Source of the DNA: Nosema muscidifuracis
Lineage: Eukaryota > Microsporidia > Nosematidae
Direction of reading: 5' to 3'
Assembly (NCBI GenBank): GCA_028335825.1
Contig: JAIOKI010000024.1
Coordinates: 124,001 to 188,000, forward strand
Length of the DNA stretch: 64,000 bases
Every line of letters starts with the position of its first letter. Positions within the stretch are counted from its first letter, which is position 1. Positions 20,103 to 29,766 of this stretch are shown here, piece by piece. A model generated the notes under the pieces. The model saw only the letters and a list, made by a program, of their open reading frames with translations. It ran no database searches and had not been told where the DNA came from. Both the position numbers and the translations under genes were made by a program.

Positions 20103-20696
20103 TTAATTTATATAAGAATGCTTAACTTTTTCATCATTAAATTCTTCTATACCACAACTCTGCATTTCATAAACCCCTCTATCTATTCTTCCTACTCTAC
20201 TAGACCCTTCATTATCTTCTATTCTCATATAAAACACAGGATTATCTTTTATATTCATTATCTTCTTAACAGCCTCATTCATTTCTTCTCTATCCCCATG
20301 AATCTGATTTTTCTCATCACTTAATACATCACAAGCTTGTTGTATTAATCCTTCTACAGTACTAACAAAAGGAAGAGAACTTTCATGTTCATATTTTACT
20401 CCATCATATTCTATAAAAAGTAAAGCATGCATATTCATGTTAACTTCTCTTTTTAGATCAGATTTATTATTAAAATGACAGTCTATGACTAACTTATTCT
20501 GGTTAGTGTTCTCATTAAATATGGTAGATTCTTTTATATTACAAGTAGTACATTCGAATACCATAAGAAGAACTTCTGGTTCTACGTCTTTAATTTTTAT
20601 GTATTTTAAAGATGCTTGTTGATTACATGATGTGCATAATGTTTCAGTAGTCTTCGAGTTACTTAAAATATAATCGTTATAATCTGAATGAGACAT
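20103..20696 (-). CDS. ZPR1: Zinc-finger protein ZPR1, single-module form
   Basis: ZPR1 is a chaperone for newly made elongation factor eEF1A. Eukaryotic ZPR1 normally has two repeats of a zinc finger plus a beta domain (about 450-490 residues). This protein has 197 residues and one repeat. The zinc finger is C21-x2-C24 and C49-x2-C52; the following domain carries the conserved TVEGLIQQACDVL (about 111-123), a shortened helical hairpin and the NPVFYMRIEDNEGSSRVG strand pair (about 151-168). A one-module ZPR1 is like the archaeal form and suggests reduction. CCCC is 3 bp before the ATG. The C-terminal 20 residues are less conserved. Confidence 0.88.
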   Translation of the reverse strand: MSHSDYNDYILSNSKTTETLCTSCNQQASLKYIKIKDVEPEVLLMVFECTTCNIKESTIFNENTNQNKLVIDCHFNNKSDLKREVNMNMHALLFIEYDGVKYEHESSLPFVSTVEGLIQQACDVLSDEKNQIHGDREEMNEAVKKIMNIKDNPVFYMRIEDNEGSSRVGRIDRGVYEMQSCGIEEFNDEKVKHSYIN

Positions 20697-20991
20697 AAGG
20701 GGAGGTGAAAAAAAAGTTTTAGGAAAATATTGTATTTTGAGAGTAAATGTATTAAAAAAATTAGAATAGAGAAATAATTTATTAAAAAAATAAGAATAGA
20801 AGATTAATGTATTATATAGAGTAAACGTAAATATTATTAGAAATTTATTATAGAGAATAAACGTAAATTAAAAGTTGATCAAAATTTATTATATAGAGTA
20901 AACGTAAATTAAAAGTTGATCAAAATTTAAATTAAATACTAATAAAAACTAAAATTATTAAAAGTTAATCAATCTCAACATTACTTGAAAT
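20697..20991. repeat. Repeat with 'atatagagtaaacgtaaatt' units
   Basis: Three copies of 'agagtaaacgtaaatt' plus 'aaaagttgatcaaaattta' (about 43 bp) and two of 'ttattaaaaaaataagaatag' lie between ZPR1 start and SOD2 stop. No gene is seen. Confidence 0.6.
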
Positions 20992-21663
20992 TTAATTAAT
21001 AATTAGACTACCATCTTCAGAAATCCCTACATTTCCCTTCTTATTAATCACACATTCCTCATATATTTCATTAACAAACATCCAATCAACTACATTCCAC
21101 CACATTTCTACATACCCCTTCCTATTATTCTTATATTTAAGATAGTAAGCATGTTCCCAAACATCAAGACAAAGTAAAGGAACAACATTAATATCCATCA
21201 TAGGACTATCTTGATTAATACTAGTTCCTATTACTAATTTATCAAGATCTACTGAATAATATAACCATACCCATCCTGATCCAAACAACTTAATAGCTTT
21301 AGTATTAAATTCTTCCCTAAATTTATCTACTGACTTAAAATCTTTAATAATTCGTTCTTCAAGATATTTAGGAATATTTATTGAAGAAGGTGTCATACAC
21401 AACCAGAAAAAACTGTGATTAAAATGACCACCACCAAAATTCTTGATCTGTTGTTTTACTGATTCATTGTAATCAGTATTTTTATTTATATTGTAAAGAA
21501 GAGTTCTTAAAGATTTCTGAGGAATTTTATTATCCTCGAGAGTAGAAATTAATGAATTAACGTATGCTTGATGATGTTTTGAATGATGTAATTCCATAGT
21601 ACTAGTGTCTATGTAAGGTTCTAATTCATTGTACTTGTATTTTAGATTAGGAAGAGAGAACAT
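20992..21663 (-). CDS. SOD2: Manganese-type superoxide dismutase
   Basis: This enzyme turns superoxide into hydrogen peroxide and oxygen. The 223-residue protein has all four metal ligands at the positions known from E. coli MnSOD: H26 (MELHHSKHH), H83 (GGGHFNHSFFW), D167 and H171 (DVWEHAYY). Manganese rather than iron is favoured by the GGGHxNH motif and by Q151 in NQDSPMM. There is no mitochondrial targeting peptide, so it is likely cytosolic. The C-terminal extension after about 200 (CVINKKGNVGISEDGSLIIN) is not part of the core fold. CCC lies 7 bp before the ATG. It may defend against host oxidants (inference). Confidence 0.95.
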   Translation of the reverse strand: MFSLPNLKYKYNELEPYIDTSTMELHHSKHHQAYVNSLISTLEDNKIPQKSLRTLLYNINKNTDYNESVKQQIKNFGGGHFNHSFFWLCMTPSSINIPKYLEERIIKDFKSVDKFREEFNTKAIKLFGSGWVWLYYSVDLDKLVIGTSINQDSPMMDINVVPLLCLDVWEHAYYLKYKNNRKGYVEMWWNVVDWMFVNEIYEECVINKKGNVGISEDGSLIIN

Positions 21664-22039
21664 TTTTTAAGGGATAAAAAATAAAATTTAGGATATGAAA
21701 AAATATAATTAAACTAAATAAATAATATTCCTTTTCTCTGATTAAGGATTTTTATTATTAAATAAATTACAAAATATGTATTGAAGATTTATTAAGAAAC
21801 TAGAGATATTAACTTATTTAATTAGATAATAAAACTAGTAGAAATATATTTTTTTAATTAATATTTTATAAAAAAATATATGTGATTTCTTTTAATAATT
21901 CTATCACTTGTCAATTATATATTTATTCTAAAAATATTATGATTATATCTTTTATTAAATGATATAATTTATTACTTGATAATTTTTTATAAATAATAAA
22001 TTAATAATATTTCTATATCAATAATGTATAAAAAATAGT
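21664..22039. other. AT-rich spacer, nothing recognised
   Basis: About 375 bp between SOD2 start and the small secreted ORF. Only A/T-rich runs and scattered 'ttaataat' words are seen; no ORF, no RNA-gene boxes. Confidence 0.6.
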
Positions 22040-22339
22040 TTAATTAAATTCTTCACCAATAGATTCATAACAATATAATTTTTCTATATCAATATTTTCT
22101 AGAGAACTTTCCTCTTCTACTTCATCATTCTTAATTAAATCTACTGTCTCTCCCTCTGATATTTCTATTTCATATCCATAATATATTAATGGATCATCTT
22201 CACAAGATATTTTTATACGTTTTGGTGTATGAGAAATACAACTATCTGATGATAATGACGAACAGCTTGTTGTACTACTTTCTGTATATTCTATATAAGA
22301 AGAATTAATTAAAACTGGTAATATTAAATATTTCATCAA
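22040..22339 (-). CDS. Putative small secreted acidic protein, unknown
   Basis: The 99-residue frame starts MMKYLILPVLINSS, a short hydrophobic N-terminus that could be a signal peptide, then a Ser/Thr/Cys stretch (15-40) and an acidic remainder rich in Glu, with Tyr. No family is recognised. Four Cys lie after the leader, so disulfides are possible. The start motif is weak (TCC about 15 bp upstream). The frame stands alone in AT-rich DNA and its composition is more protein-like than a chance frame, so a lineage-specific secreted protein is plausible but unproven. Confidence 0.45.
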   Translation of the reverse strand: MMKYLILPVLINSSYIEYTESSTTSCSSLSSDSCISHTPKRIKISCEDDPLIYYGYEIEISEGETVDLIKNDEVEEESSLENIDIEKLYCYESIGEEFN

Positions 22340-23615
22340 TCAAAATAGGATTTATCATAAAAATATATTTTAATTTAATGATAGATTTTATTTATAATTA
22401 ATAAATAATATTAAAAATGATAATATAATTAATAAAAATATAATCTCTTTATATCATTATTTAATCTAATGATGTTTATAAATATTTATTAATTAATTTA
22501 TATCTAATATTATCATTAAAAAAAATAGCCTATCTTATTTATCATTAAAAATAGACATTCTTTTTTATTTAATAAATCAAGAAAAAATATTTTTATAACT
22601 TATTTAATAAAGTACATTTCTATTCTAAGAAAATTTAGCTTTATTTAATAAATTATAAGTATTAATAAAAGAACACTCTTTTTAATAAGAAATATCTTTA
22701 GAAAGTCTTTATAATGATTTTTAACATTTTATAAAATATATTTCAGTTATAAATTTACATCTTTAAATTAAAATTAACTCCTTTTTATTTAAATATTTAA
22801 TAAACAGTAGAATTATTTGAAAAATTCTGTTTATTAATTGTCTTTCAATTTTTTAGTTTAATTTATTAATAACGTATATTTACATAAATAAAAGATTATG
22901 TATAAATTTATAAGCATTTTCTATTAAATTTTATAAGATTTTAAAATGATATTAATTATAGTAAAATATTTAATTTTATTGGTCAATATAATTAAATAAA
23001 GCTATTTCTTCTTAGAAATGTTCTTTTATTAAATAAATTTTATTTTATTCTTAGAATAGGAATTGTCTTTTATTAAGCTTAAAAATTAATTTATATTTCA
23101 TTCTTAGAAAAGAATGTTCTTTTATTAAATAAATTTTATATTTCATTCTTAGAAAAATGTTCTTTTATTAAGCTTAAAAATTAAATTTTATTTATCTACC
23201 ATAATTAAGGATAAATATTATTTAAATATATAACTTATTCAATGAATATTAAATTTTTTTTATATTATAAAATATACTTGATTTAAAGAAAGAATAATAA
23301 GATATTAAAATAAAGAATAAAATAATAAAATTTAATTTTTAAGCTTAATAAAAGAACATTTCTAAGAAGAAATTGCTTTATTTAATTATATTGACTAATA
23401 AAATTAAGTAAGATAATGTATAAAATAATCAAACTTATCCATTTATTAATGAAAAACACTTCCATTTATTAGTTACAAATACTTCTATCTACTTATTAAC
23501 AAACACTTCTACTTATTAACTAAAACTTTATATTTATCTTATAAAAATAATTTTAAAAAATGAATATTCTAGAATTTTTTAAATATAAATATATTTTTTT
23601 CAGCCCTCGCATAAA
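22340..23615. repeat. Long spacer with dispersed and inverted repeats upstream of HSP70
   Basis: This 1.28-kb region contains at least six copies of words such as 'tcttagaaatgttctttt' and 'attaagcttaaaaatta' in both orientations. The clearest is an inverted pair of about 65 bp: 22,971-23,036 and 23,339-23,405. From about 23,455 to 23,530 the phrase 'acacttctacttattaact' recurs three or four times. The HSP70 start motif (CAGCCC) is at about 23,602. No gene was found. Confidence 0.65.
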
Positions 23616-25649
23616 ATGAGTGAAACTTCAAAAACTTCAAACGCTATTGGTATTGATTTAGGTACAACTTATTCATGTTGTGGTGCTTATATTAACGGTA
23701 AGGTAGAGATTATTACTAACCCAGATGGTGATAGAACTACTCCTTCTATAGTTGCTTTTGGTGATTCTGGTAATGTAGTAGTAGGATCTGCTGCTAAGAG
23801 TATGTATACTAGTGATCCTTCTTCTGTAGTATTTGATGCTAAGAGAATGATTGGAAGAGGATTTGATGATGAAAATATTCAGAAATGTGTATCAAAATAG
23901 CCTTTTAAGGTAGTTAGATATAATTTCCAAACTAAGAAGGAAGAACCTGCTCCTATTTCAGGAAGTCAAAAAGTTATTGATAATATTGCTATTAAAATTG
24001 AAAAAAATGGTAAAGTAGATTATTATGCTCCTATTGAAATTTCTTCAAGAGTTTTAACTTATATGAAGAAAGCTGCTGAAGCTAGATTAGGTACTAAAGT
24101 TGAATCTGTAGTAGTTACAGTACCAGCTTACTTTGAAGAACCTCAGAAGGAAAGAACTAAGGAAGCTGCTATTATTGCAGGATTTAAACCAGATAATATT
24201 AGATTATTAGCTGAACCTACTGCTGCTGCTATGGCTTATGGACATATTAAAACTCAAGGGGATGCTCCATTAGAAACTAAAGAAGATGTTCTTGTATTTG
24301 ATCTTGGTGGTGGTACATTTGATGTATCAGTATTAGATTTTGAATTTAGTAAAGAAAATGGATCAGTAGGAATTACTAAAGCTACTGATGGAGATACTTT
24401 CTTAGGAGGAGTAGATTTCGATAATTTATTAATTCAACATGCTTTATCAGATTTTAAGAAGAAGAATAATATTGATGAAAGTGAAGAATTTAAACAGAAT
24501 TCTATTTTAAGATTAAGAGCTGAAGTAACAAGAGTTAAAGCTTTATTAAGTTCTACTACAAATGCTCAAATTTATGTACCATGTTTCCATGGAACTGTAG
24601 ATTTGAATGTTGCTATCACTCGTACTAGATTTGAATTCTTATGTGATTCCTTATTTAAGAAATGTCTTGAAAGAGTCAAAGGATGTCTTTTATTATCTGA
24701 AGATATTAAAGGAGTCAATTACTCTAAAGATGGAAGTAAATTACTTCTTACACCAGAATTAGAAAAACAGTTAAATGAAATTAAAAATAGAATTAAGAAA
24801 GTTATTCCAGTAGGAGGATCATCAAGAATTCCTAAGATTAAGAGTATGTTATGTGATTACTTTGGTGCTAATAAAGTAGTAGAACCAGTTAATCCTGATG
24901 AAGCTGTAGCTTATGGTGCTGCTTATCAAGCTGCTTCAGTATTCTCAGATGTTATGGGAGAAAGTAATGGATTATTATTGATAGATTGTTGTCCATTAGA
25001 TTTATCTATAGAAACTGCAGGAGGTGTAGCTACAGTACTTATACCAAGAAATAGTAGTATACCAGTAAAGAAGACAGAAACATTTACAACTTATTCAGAT
25101 AATCAAACTGCAGTAACTATAAATGTTTATGAAGGAAATAGAGCATTAGCTAAAGAAAATAATCTTATTGGATCATTTAATTTAGATGGAATTATACCAG
25201 CACCAAGAGGGGTTCCTAAGATAGAAGTTACTTTTGATGTAGACAATAATGGAGTATTAAATATAACAGCTGAAGATAAACAAACAAGTAAAACTTCATC
25301 ATTAACAGTATCAAATACTCAGAGTAGACTTACAGATGAACAGATCCAAAGAATGAAGGAAACAGCTGCTGAACATGAAAAGGCTGATGAGAAAGTTAAA
25401 CAATTAATTACTAAGAAGAATGGATTTGAGACAGTTTTAAATAGTTTTAAGGGAGCAGTTGAACAACATCAACAATTACCACAAGAAAAGAAAGATGAAA
25501 TTCTTGAGAAGATTAAACCATATGAAGAATGGGTTTATGGACTTGATGGAACTAACTTTGATGAAGAAGAAATGGACAGAAAGGATCAAGAACTTAAGGA
25601 TATGATCAAAGATCTTATGCCAGCTGGAGGAGTACCTCCATCTGCTTAA
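23616..25649 (+). pseudogene. HSP70: HSP70 chaperone gene with one in-frame TAG
   Basis: Hsp70 is the ATP-driven general chaperone. Start and stop enclose 677 codons in one frame, all Hsp70-like: the ATPase start GIDLGTTYSCCGAY (about 12-25), DLGGGTFDVSVLDF, the VGGSSRIPKIKSML block, then the substrate domain and a helical lid ending MPAGGVPPSA. It is not ER or organelle type, as there is no leader or retention signal, yet the cytosolic EEVD tail is also missing. Codon 95 (23,898-23,900) is TAG exactly where Hsp70s have the Trp of the (H/N)WPFxV motif, so one G-to-A change from TGG explains it. No other damage is visible. It may be a very young pseudogene, a sequencing error, an allele, or a read-through codon. 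The start has CAGCCC 8-13 bp upstream. Confidence 0.85.
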
Positions 25650-26367
25650 ATAAATTATTTGAGTTAAAATTTTTTTTATATTTAGAATTTTATGTAAGGA
25701 GACATCTCAGGTCTTTTAAGAAGGCTGTTTTTAGATGTAATAAAGTAAGCTTTTTTTTCAATACATTAATAAATATAAAAAAAATGATATTTTTATTATG
25801 TAAAAGACATACATAAATTTGATATTGAAATAAAATTTTTATTAAAGATATAAAATTTTACAATGTAGTGAATATTTTTGATAAGTATATGATATTTGAA
25901 CAAAAAAAAGTAGTTACTTATCAAAATTTTAATGTATACCAGCATACCAAAAAAGAGTTCTCAGATAGACAAATAAATTATATAAAAAATAACATGAAAT
26001 TTAATCTACTTACTTTTTCAAGTTCTTATATAGAATATTATTTCTAGTTTTATTTACAATAAAGGTATATTTTTGATGTGTATTGCATAAATTAACGATT
26101 TAATTGGTTTTTTCTATTTGGAAGAATGTTATTAATTAAAGAAATATAAATTAAAAATATACATTAAAAACATTTAAGTTTATTAAAGAAATGAGTTAAT
26201 TAAAAAAAATATTTAAATTTACGAAAGAAATAAGTTAATAAAATAATATAAATTAAAAATATATAAGTTAATAAAATAATATAAATTACAAAAATATAAT
26301 ATAAATATATTATAAATTAAAAATATTTATTTATTAAAAATATAATAAAAACAAAATATTTCTTTAA
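25650..26367. other. AT-rich spacer after HSP70
   Basis: A 0.7-kb gap between two convergent genes. About 26,150-26,340 holds short repeats of 'aaatataagttaataaaata' type. The segment 25,930-25,945, 'gtataccagcatacca', resembles a word in the LINE tail near 39,133 (caccagcataccat), too short to mean much. No gene or RNA is recognised. Confidence 0.55.
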
Positions 26368-26895
26368 TTAACAACATCTATTTCTTTTATGAGCAGCTTT
26401 ATAAAAGATCTTAGAACTTACAGAAAGTTGTTCACTTTTTTCAACAAGATCTTCCAACTTTTCATTCCTTTCTAAAAGACTATTCAAAGTCTTTACAGAA
26501 ATTTCTCTAGTTTCTTTAAGTTCCTTCTGTATTTTATCAAGTACATCATGAGACTTAGGATCTTGATATTCTTTAAGAAGGATACTTATATCATGACATC
26601 TCCTACATTCTCCTAAAAACTTCTCAGCTATGTTTAGTGGATAATCTTCTCCACAGCTTATATAAGCATGTTCGTTTACTACCTTAACAAATACAAGAAC
26701 AGTTTTGTCCTGAAAATTGTGTTCAAATACTTGAAAGTCGTAAGTTTTAAGTCTAGATGTTACTTCAGTACTTATCATTAGAATAAAATCTTTGATAGGA
26801 CCTCTTCTAAAATATGAGAAGTCTGTTAAATAGAAATGTTTGTCTATAATCTTGTTTGTGTGTATATTTGTTATTACTAAAGAATAGAGTGGCAT
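26368..26895 (-). CDS. YKT6: R-SNARE Ykt6 with shortened -CC end
   Basis: Ykt6 is a lipid-anchored R-SNARE used in Golgi, vacuole and autophagosome fusion. The 175-residue protein has an N-terminal longin domain (about 1-115) and a SNARE helix (about 117-170) with the central Arg of the zero layer in KELKETREISVKTLNSLLERNEKLEDL. There is no membrane helix, which is typical of Ykt6. The usual end is Cys-Cys-Ala-x-Met, a CaaX box for farnesylation. Here the TAA follows directly after HKRNRCC, so the two Cys are the last residues. A free -CC end is a geranylgeranylation signal in Rab proteins, so the lipid route may have changed. CCCC stands 5-8 bp before the ATG. Confidence 0.92.
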   Translation of the reverse strand: MPLYSLVITNIHTNKIIDKHFYLTDFSYFRRGPIKDFILMISTEVTSRLKTYDFQVFEHNFQDKTVLVFVKVVNEHAYISCGEDYPLNIAEKFLGECRRCHDISILLKEYQDPKSHDVLDKIQKELKETREISVKTLNSLLERNEKLEDLVEKSEQLSVSSKIFYKAAHKRNRCC

Positions 26896-27276
26896 TTAGT
26901 AAGGGGTAGAAAAATAAAAAAAATATTTATTAAAGAATTATGCTTAGTTAAAAGTTTCCATTCTCAGGGAGGTAATTTTTTTTTATTTTTATAAATTGAT
27001 TATTTAAAAATTATTATAATAAAAATACAATGATAAGTTTAAAATTATAAATTTATCATTGATTATTATAAAATCATTTTATTTTACTTTATTAAATTTA
27101 TTATTCATTATTATAATTTATTAGTAATAGAATAAAATCATTATATTTTCATCATAAATTCATTATTATAAACTTATCATTGTAATTTATTATAAATTCA
27201 TTATCATTGTAATTTATTATAAATTTATAATTTACTTTATTATATAACATTTTCAATAAATTTATTTCCCATAAAA
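26896..27276. repeat. Divergent spacer with 'attcattattataatttatta' repeats
   Basis: About eight loose copies of 'aaattcattattataattta' and 'ttatcattgtaatttattat' fill 27,010-27,245, between the starts of YKT6 (minus) and MSH2 (plus). Both promoters must lie here. The MSH2 start motif (TTCCC) is near 27,267. Confidence 0.55.
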
Positions 27277-29544
27277 ATGAATGATAAAATATTTAAATAC
27301 ATAAAAAAAGATGATAATTATTTTATATCACCACCTTACACTAAATATCTAGAAAATGATCCAAATAAAGAGATAAAGATAGATAATGACTCTTTAGATA
27401 ATTTAATATATATTCTCCTCACTGAAAAGAATTTAAAAGTAGAAGAATATACAAATAATATTCTTACTAAAGAAGGATACCCAGGAAATTGGAAAGATTT
27501 TACTGACATCTGTCTTAATAAAAAACTTCCACCATCTCTTTGTGCAATTAAAATATCAAAAAATATTGTAGATATTTGTTTTATAAAAACTACTGAGAAT
27601 ATTTTATATAAATGTATTATAGAAGATGATGATGTTTTTAGTAACTTGTATACTTTACTTACAGAAATTAATACTTATGAAATTTTATATGATGATCCTA
27701 AATTAGAATTTATTCTTAGTATGGGTATTCTTACACATTTATGTGATAAAAGTAATAGCTCAGTAGATCTTATAAAGAAATTTCTAAAAGTCAATGATAT
27801 TCCTATTTTAGATTATAAGAGACCTAATATATGTATATTAGATAATAATATACTTGAATCACTTAATATTTATTCTAATGAAAAATGTGTATTTGATTTA
27901 TTTCAATGTCATACTTTACAAGGATCAAGACTTCTTATACAATTTATTAAACAACCTCTTAAAAATAAAGAAGAATTAGAAGCTAGACTTAATATAGTAG
28001 AAGAATTAAGAAATATTAATTTAGATTTGTTAAAAGATTATCCTGATTTGTATAAAATTACTAGAAAAATTAATAATATGAAGATATCTGTACAAGAAAT
28101 AATAAAAATACATCAAGTTATTACTAAAATACCCAATTTATTAAATATATTGAATAAGTCAGTTATAAATAGTATTGAAAAATTAAATATGAAAGATAAT
28201 AATGAATTAGATGTTAATGAATTAAATATGAAAGATATTGAAAAATTAGATATAAATAATATCAATGAAATAAATAGTAATAAATCAGATATAAATAATA
28301 TCAATGAATTAAATATCAATAAATCAGATATTAAGAATATTAAAGATATTAAGAATATAAAAGATAAATTAAAAAATGACTTCTACATACCATTATGTAA
28401 TATTTATAATAATTTACAAAAAGTAATGTTAGAAATAGAAAGAATTATTGATATAAATGCAAGTATAAGACATACAATAAAATTTAATACAAAATGTACT
28501 AAAATATCAGAATTATATAATTCAATAGATAAATTAAATAAAGAATGTAATAATGAATATAAAAGAATGTTAAAAATATGTGATAAGATAAAATATGAAG
28601 AAGAAAATGAAGTATTTAGAATAACAAGAATAGAATATAAAAATAATGAATCACTTCTTAAAAAAAATAATATACTAGTAATAAGTATATTAAAAAGTGG
28701 TGTAAATTTTACTACAAAAAATTTATCTGAATTAAATTTGGAAAGAAATAAATTAAAAGAATGTATTAATAGAGAAACGACTCAGATATTAAATAATCTA
28801 AGAAATATGTTAAAGAAATACATAAATGAATTTGAAATATTAAATTATATTACAGCTTTGCTTGATGTATTCAATTCATTTGCTCTAAAGAGTAGAGATC
28901 CTGGATATACAAGACCAATATTTGGTAATAAATTAATTATTAAAGAAGGATTTCATCCTTTACTAGAAGATAAAGATTATATAGCTAATGATATTGAACT
29001 AGAAGATAAAAATATGTGTATAATTACTGGTCCAAATATGGGTGGAAAAAGTACTTTTCTTAAGATGGTGGGCGTTATAAATATTTTAGCACAAGTAGGT
29101 TGTTATGTACCAGCTAAGTATGCTGAAGTACCAATTTATGATGGAATATTTATAAGAATAGGTGCTAATGATTGTTCTATAAAAGGATGTTCAACATTTA
29201 TGGTAGAAATGAAAGATATTTCAAGAATATGTAGAATGAGTACAAAACATTCATTAGTACTTATAGATGAGTTAGGAAGAGGAACTAGTGAGATAGATGG
29301 ATTAAGTATAGCTAAAGCAGTAAAAGATCATTTATATAGATTAGGATGTCATACAATATTTGCTACACATTTTCCTGAATTATGTGATGAAAGAGGAATT
29401 AATAAGAAAGCTTTGAATGATAAATTAACTCTTTTGTATAAAATAGTGGATGGTGTTTGTGATACTTCATTTGGATATAATGTAGCTGAACTTGTAGGGT
29501 TTCCTGAAGATGTACTTGAAAATATCAGAAGTATGATGAATTAA
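27277..29544 (+). CDS. MSH2: DNA mismatch repair protein Msh2
   Basis: Msh2 pairs with Msh6 or Msh3 to find DNA mismatches. The 755-residue protein has the Walker A GPNMGGKST at 585-593, the Walker B LVLIDELGRGTS, the ATFATHF-type switch (IFATHFPEL) and the dimer segment GVCDTSFGYNVAELVGFPEDVLE that marks Msh2 among MutS homologs. The connector/lever start is recognisable too (CHTLQGSRLLIQFIKQPL). It is about 200 residues shorter than yeast Msh2, mainly in the N-terminal domains and the C-terminus. Residues about 305-365 are a repeat-rich insert in the lever region, with units like NELNMKDIEKLDINN and NINELNINKSD, made by local DNA repeats at 28,180-28,370. CCC lies about 8 bp before the ATG. 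Confidence 0.92.
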   Translation: MNDKIFKYIKKDDNYFISPPYTKYLENDPNKEIKIDNDSLDNLIYILLTEKNLKVEEYTNNILTKEGYPGNWKDFTDICLNKKLPPSLCAIKISKNIVDICFIKTTENILYKCIIEDDDVFSNLYTLLTEINTYEILYDDPKLEFILSMGILTHLCDKSNSSVDLIKKFLKVNDIPILDYKRPNICILDNNILESLNIYSNEKCVFDLFQCHTLQGSRLLIQFIKQPLKNKEELEARLNIVEELRNINLDLLKDYPDLYKITRKINNMKISVQEIIKIHQVITKIPNLLNILNKSVINSIEKLNMKDNNELDVNELNMKDIEKLDINNINEINSNKSDINNINELNINKSDIKNIKDIKNIKDKLKNDFYIPLCNIYNNLQKVMLEIERIIDINASIRHTIKFNTKCTKISELYNSIDKLNKECNNEYKRMLKICDKIKYEEENEVFRITRIEYKNNESLLKKNNILVISILKSGVNFTTKNLSELNLERNKLKECINRETTQILNNLRNMLKKYINEFEILNYITALLDVFNSFALKSRDPGYTRPIFGNKLIIKEGFHPLLEDKDYIANDIELEDKNMCIITGPNMGGKSTFLKMVGVINILAQVGCYVPAKYAEVPIYDGIFIRIGANDCSIKGCSTFMVEMKDISRICRMSTKHSLVLIDELGRGTSEIDGLSIAKAVKDHLYRLGCHTIFATHFPELCDERGINKKALNDKLTLLYKIVDGVCDTSFGYNVAELVGFPEDVLENIRSMMN

Positions 29545-29766
29545 AAATGATGATCTATATAAGTTAATTAAATTTGATTATCTATTTATGATAAGATGAT
29601 CTATTTATGATAATCTATTAAAGTTAATTAAATTTGATATTTTATTTATGATAATCTATTAAAGTTAATTAAAAATGATATTCTATTTATGATGATCCAT
29701 TTAAGTTAATTAAAAATAATAATTGATTAATTAATGAAAATCTAATTCAATTTATTTTCCTAATTT
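29545..29766. repeat. Repeat with 'gatgatctatttatgataat' units
   Basis: About five copies of a 35-45-bp unit 'ttatgataatctattaaagt' plus 'taattaaatttgata' fill the convergent gap between MSH2 and the Rho GEF gene. Confidence 0.65.

Noticed and set aside
23885-23915. A short intron as explanation for the HSP70 TAG
   Set aside because: The protein alignment is continuous through the site with only the Trp codon changed, and no GT...AG stretch of plausible intron length fits.
25928-25946. Word shared with the LINE tail ('ccagcatacca')
   Set aside because: Only about 11 bases; no further similarity on either side.
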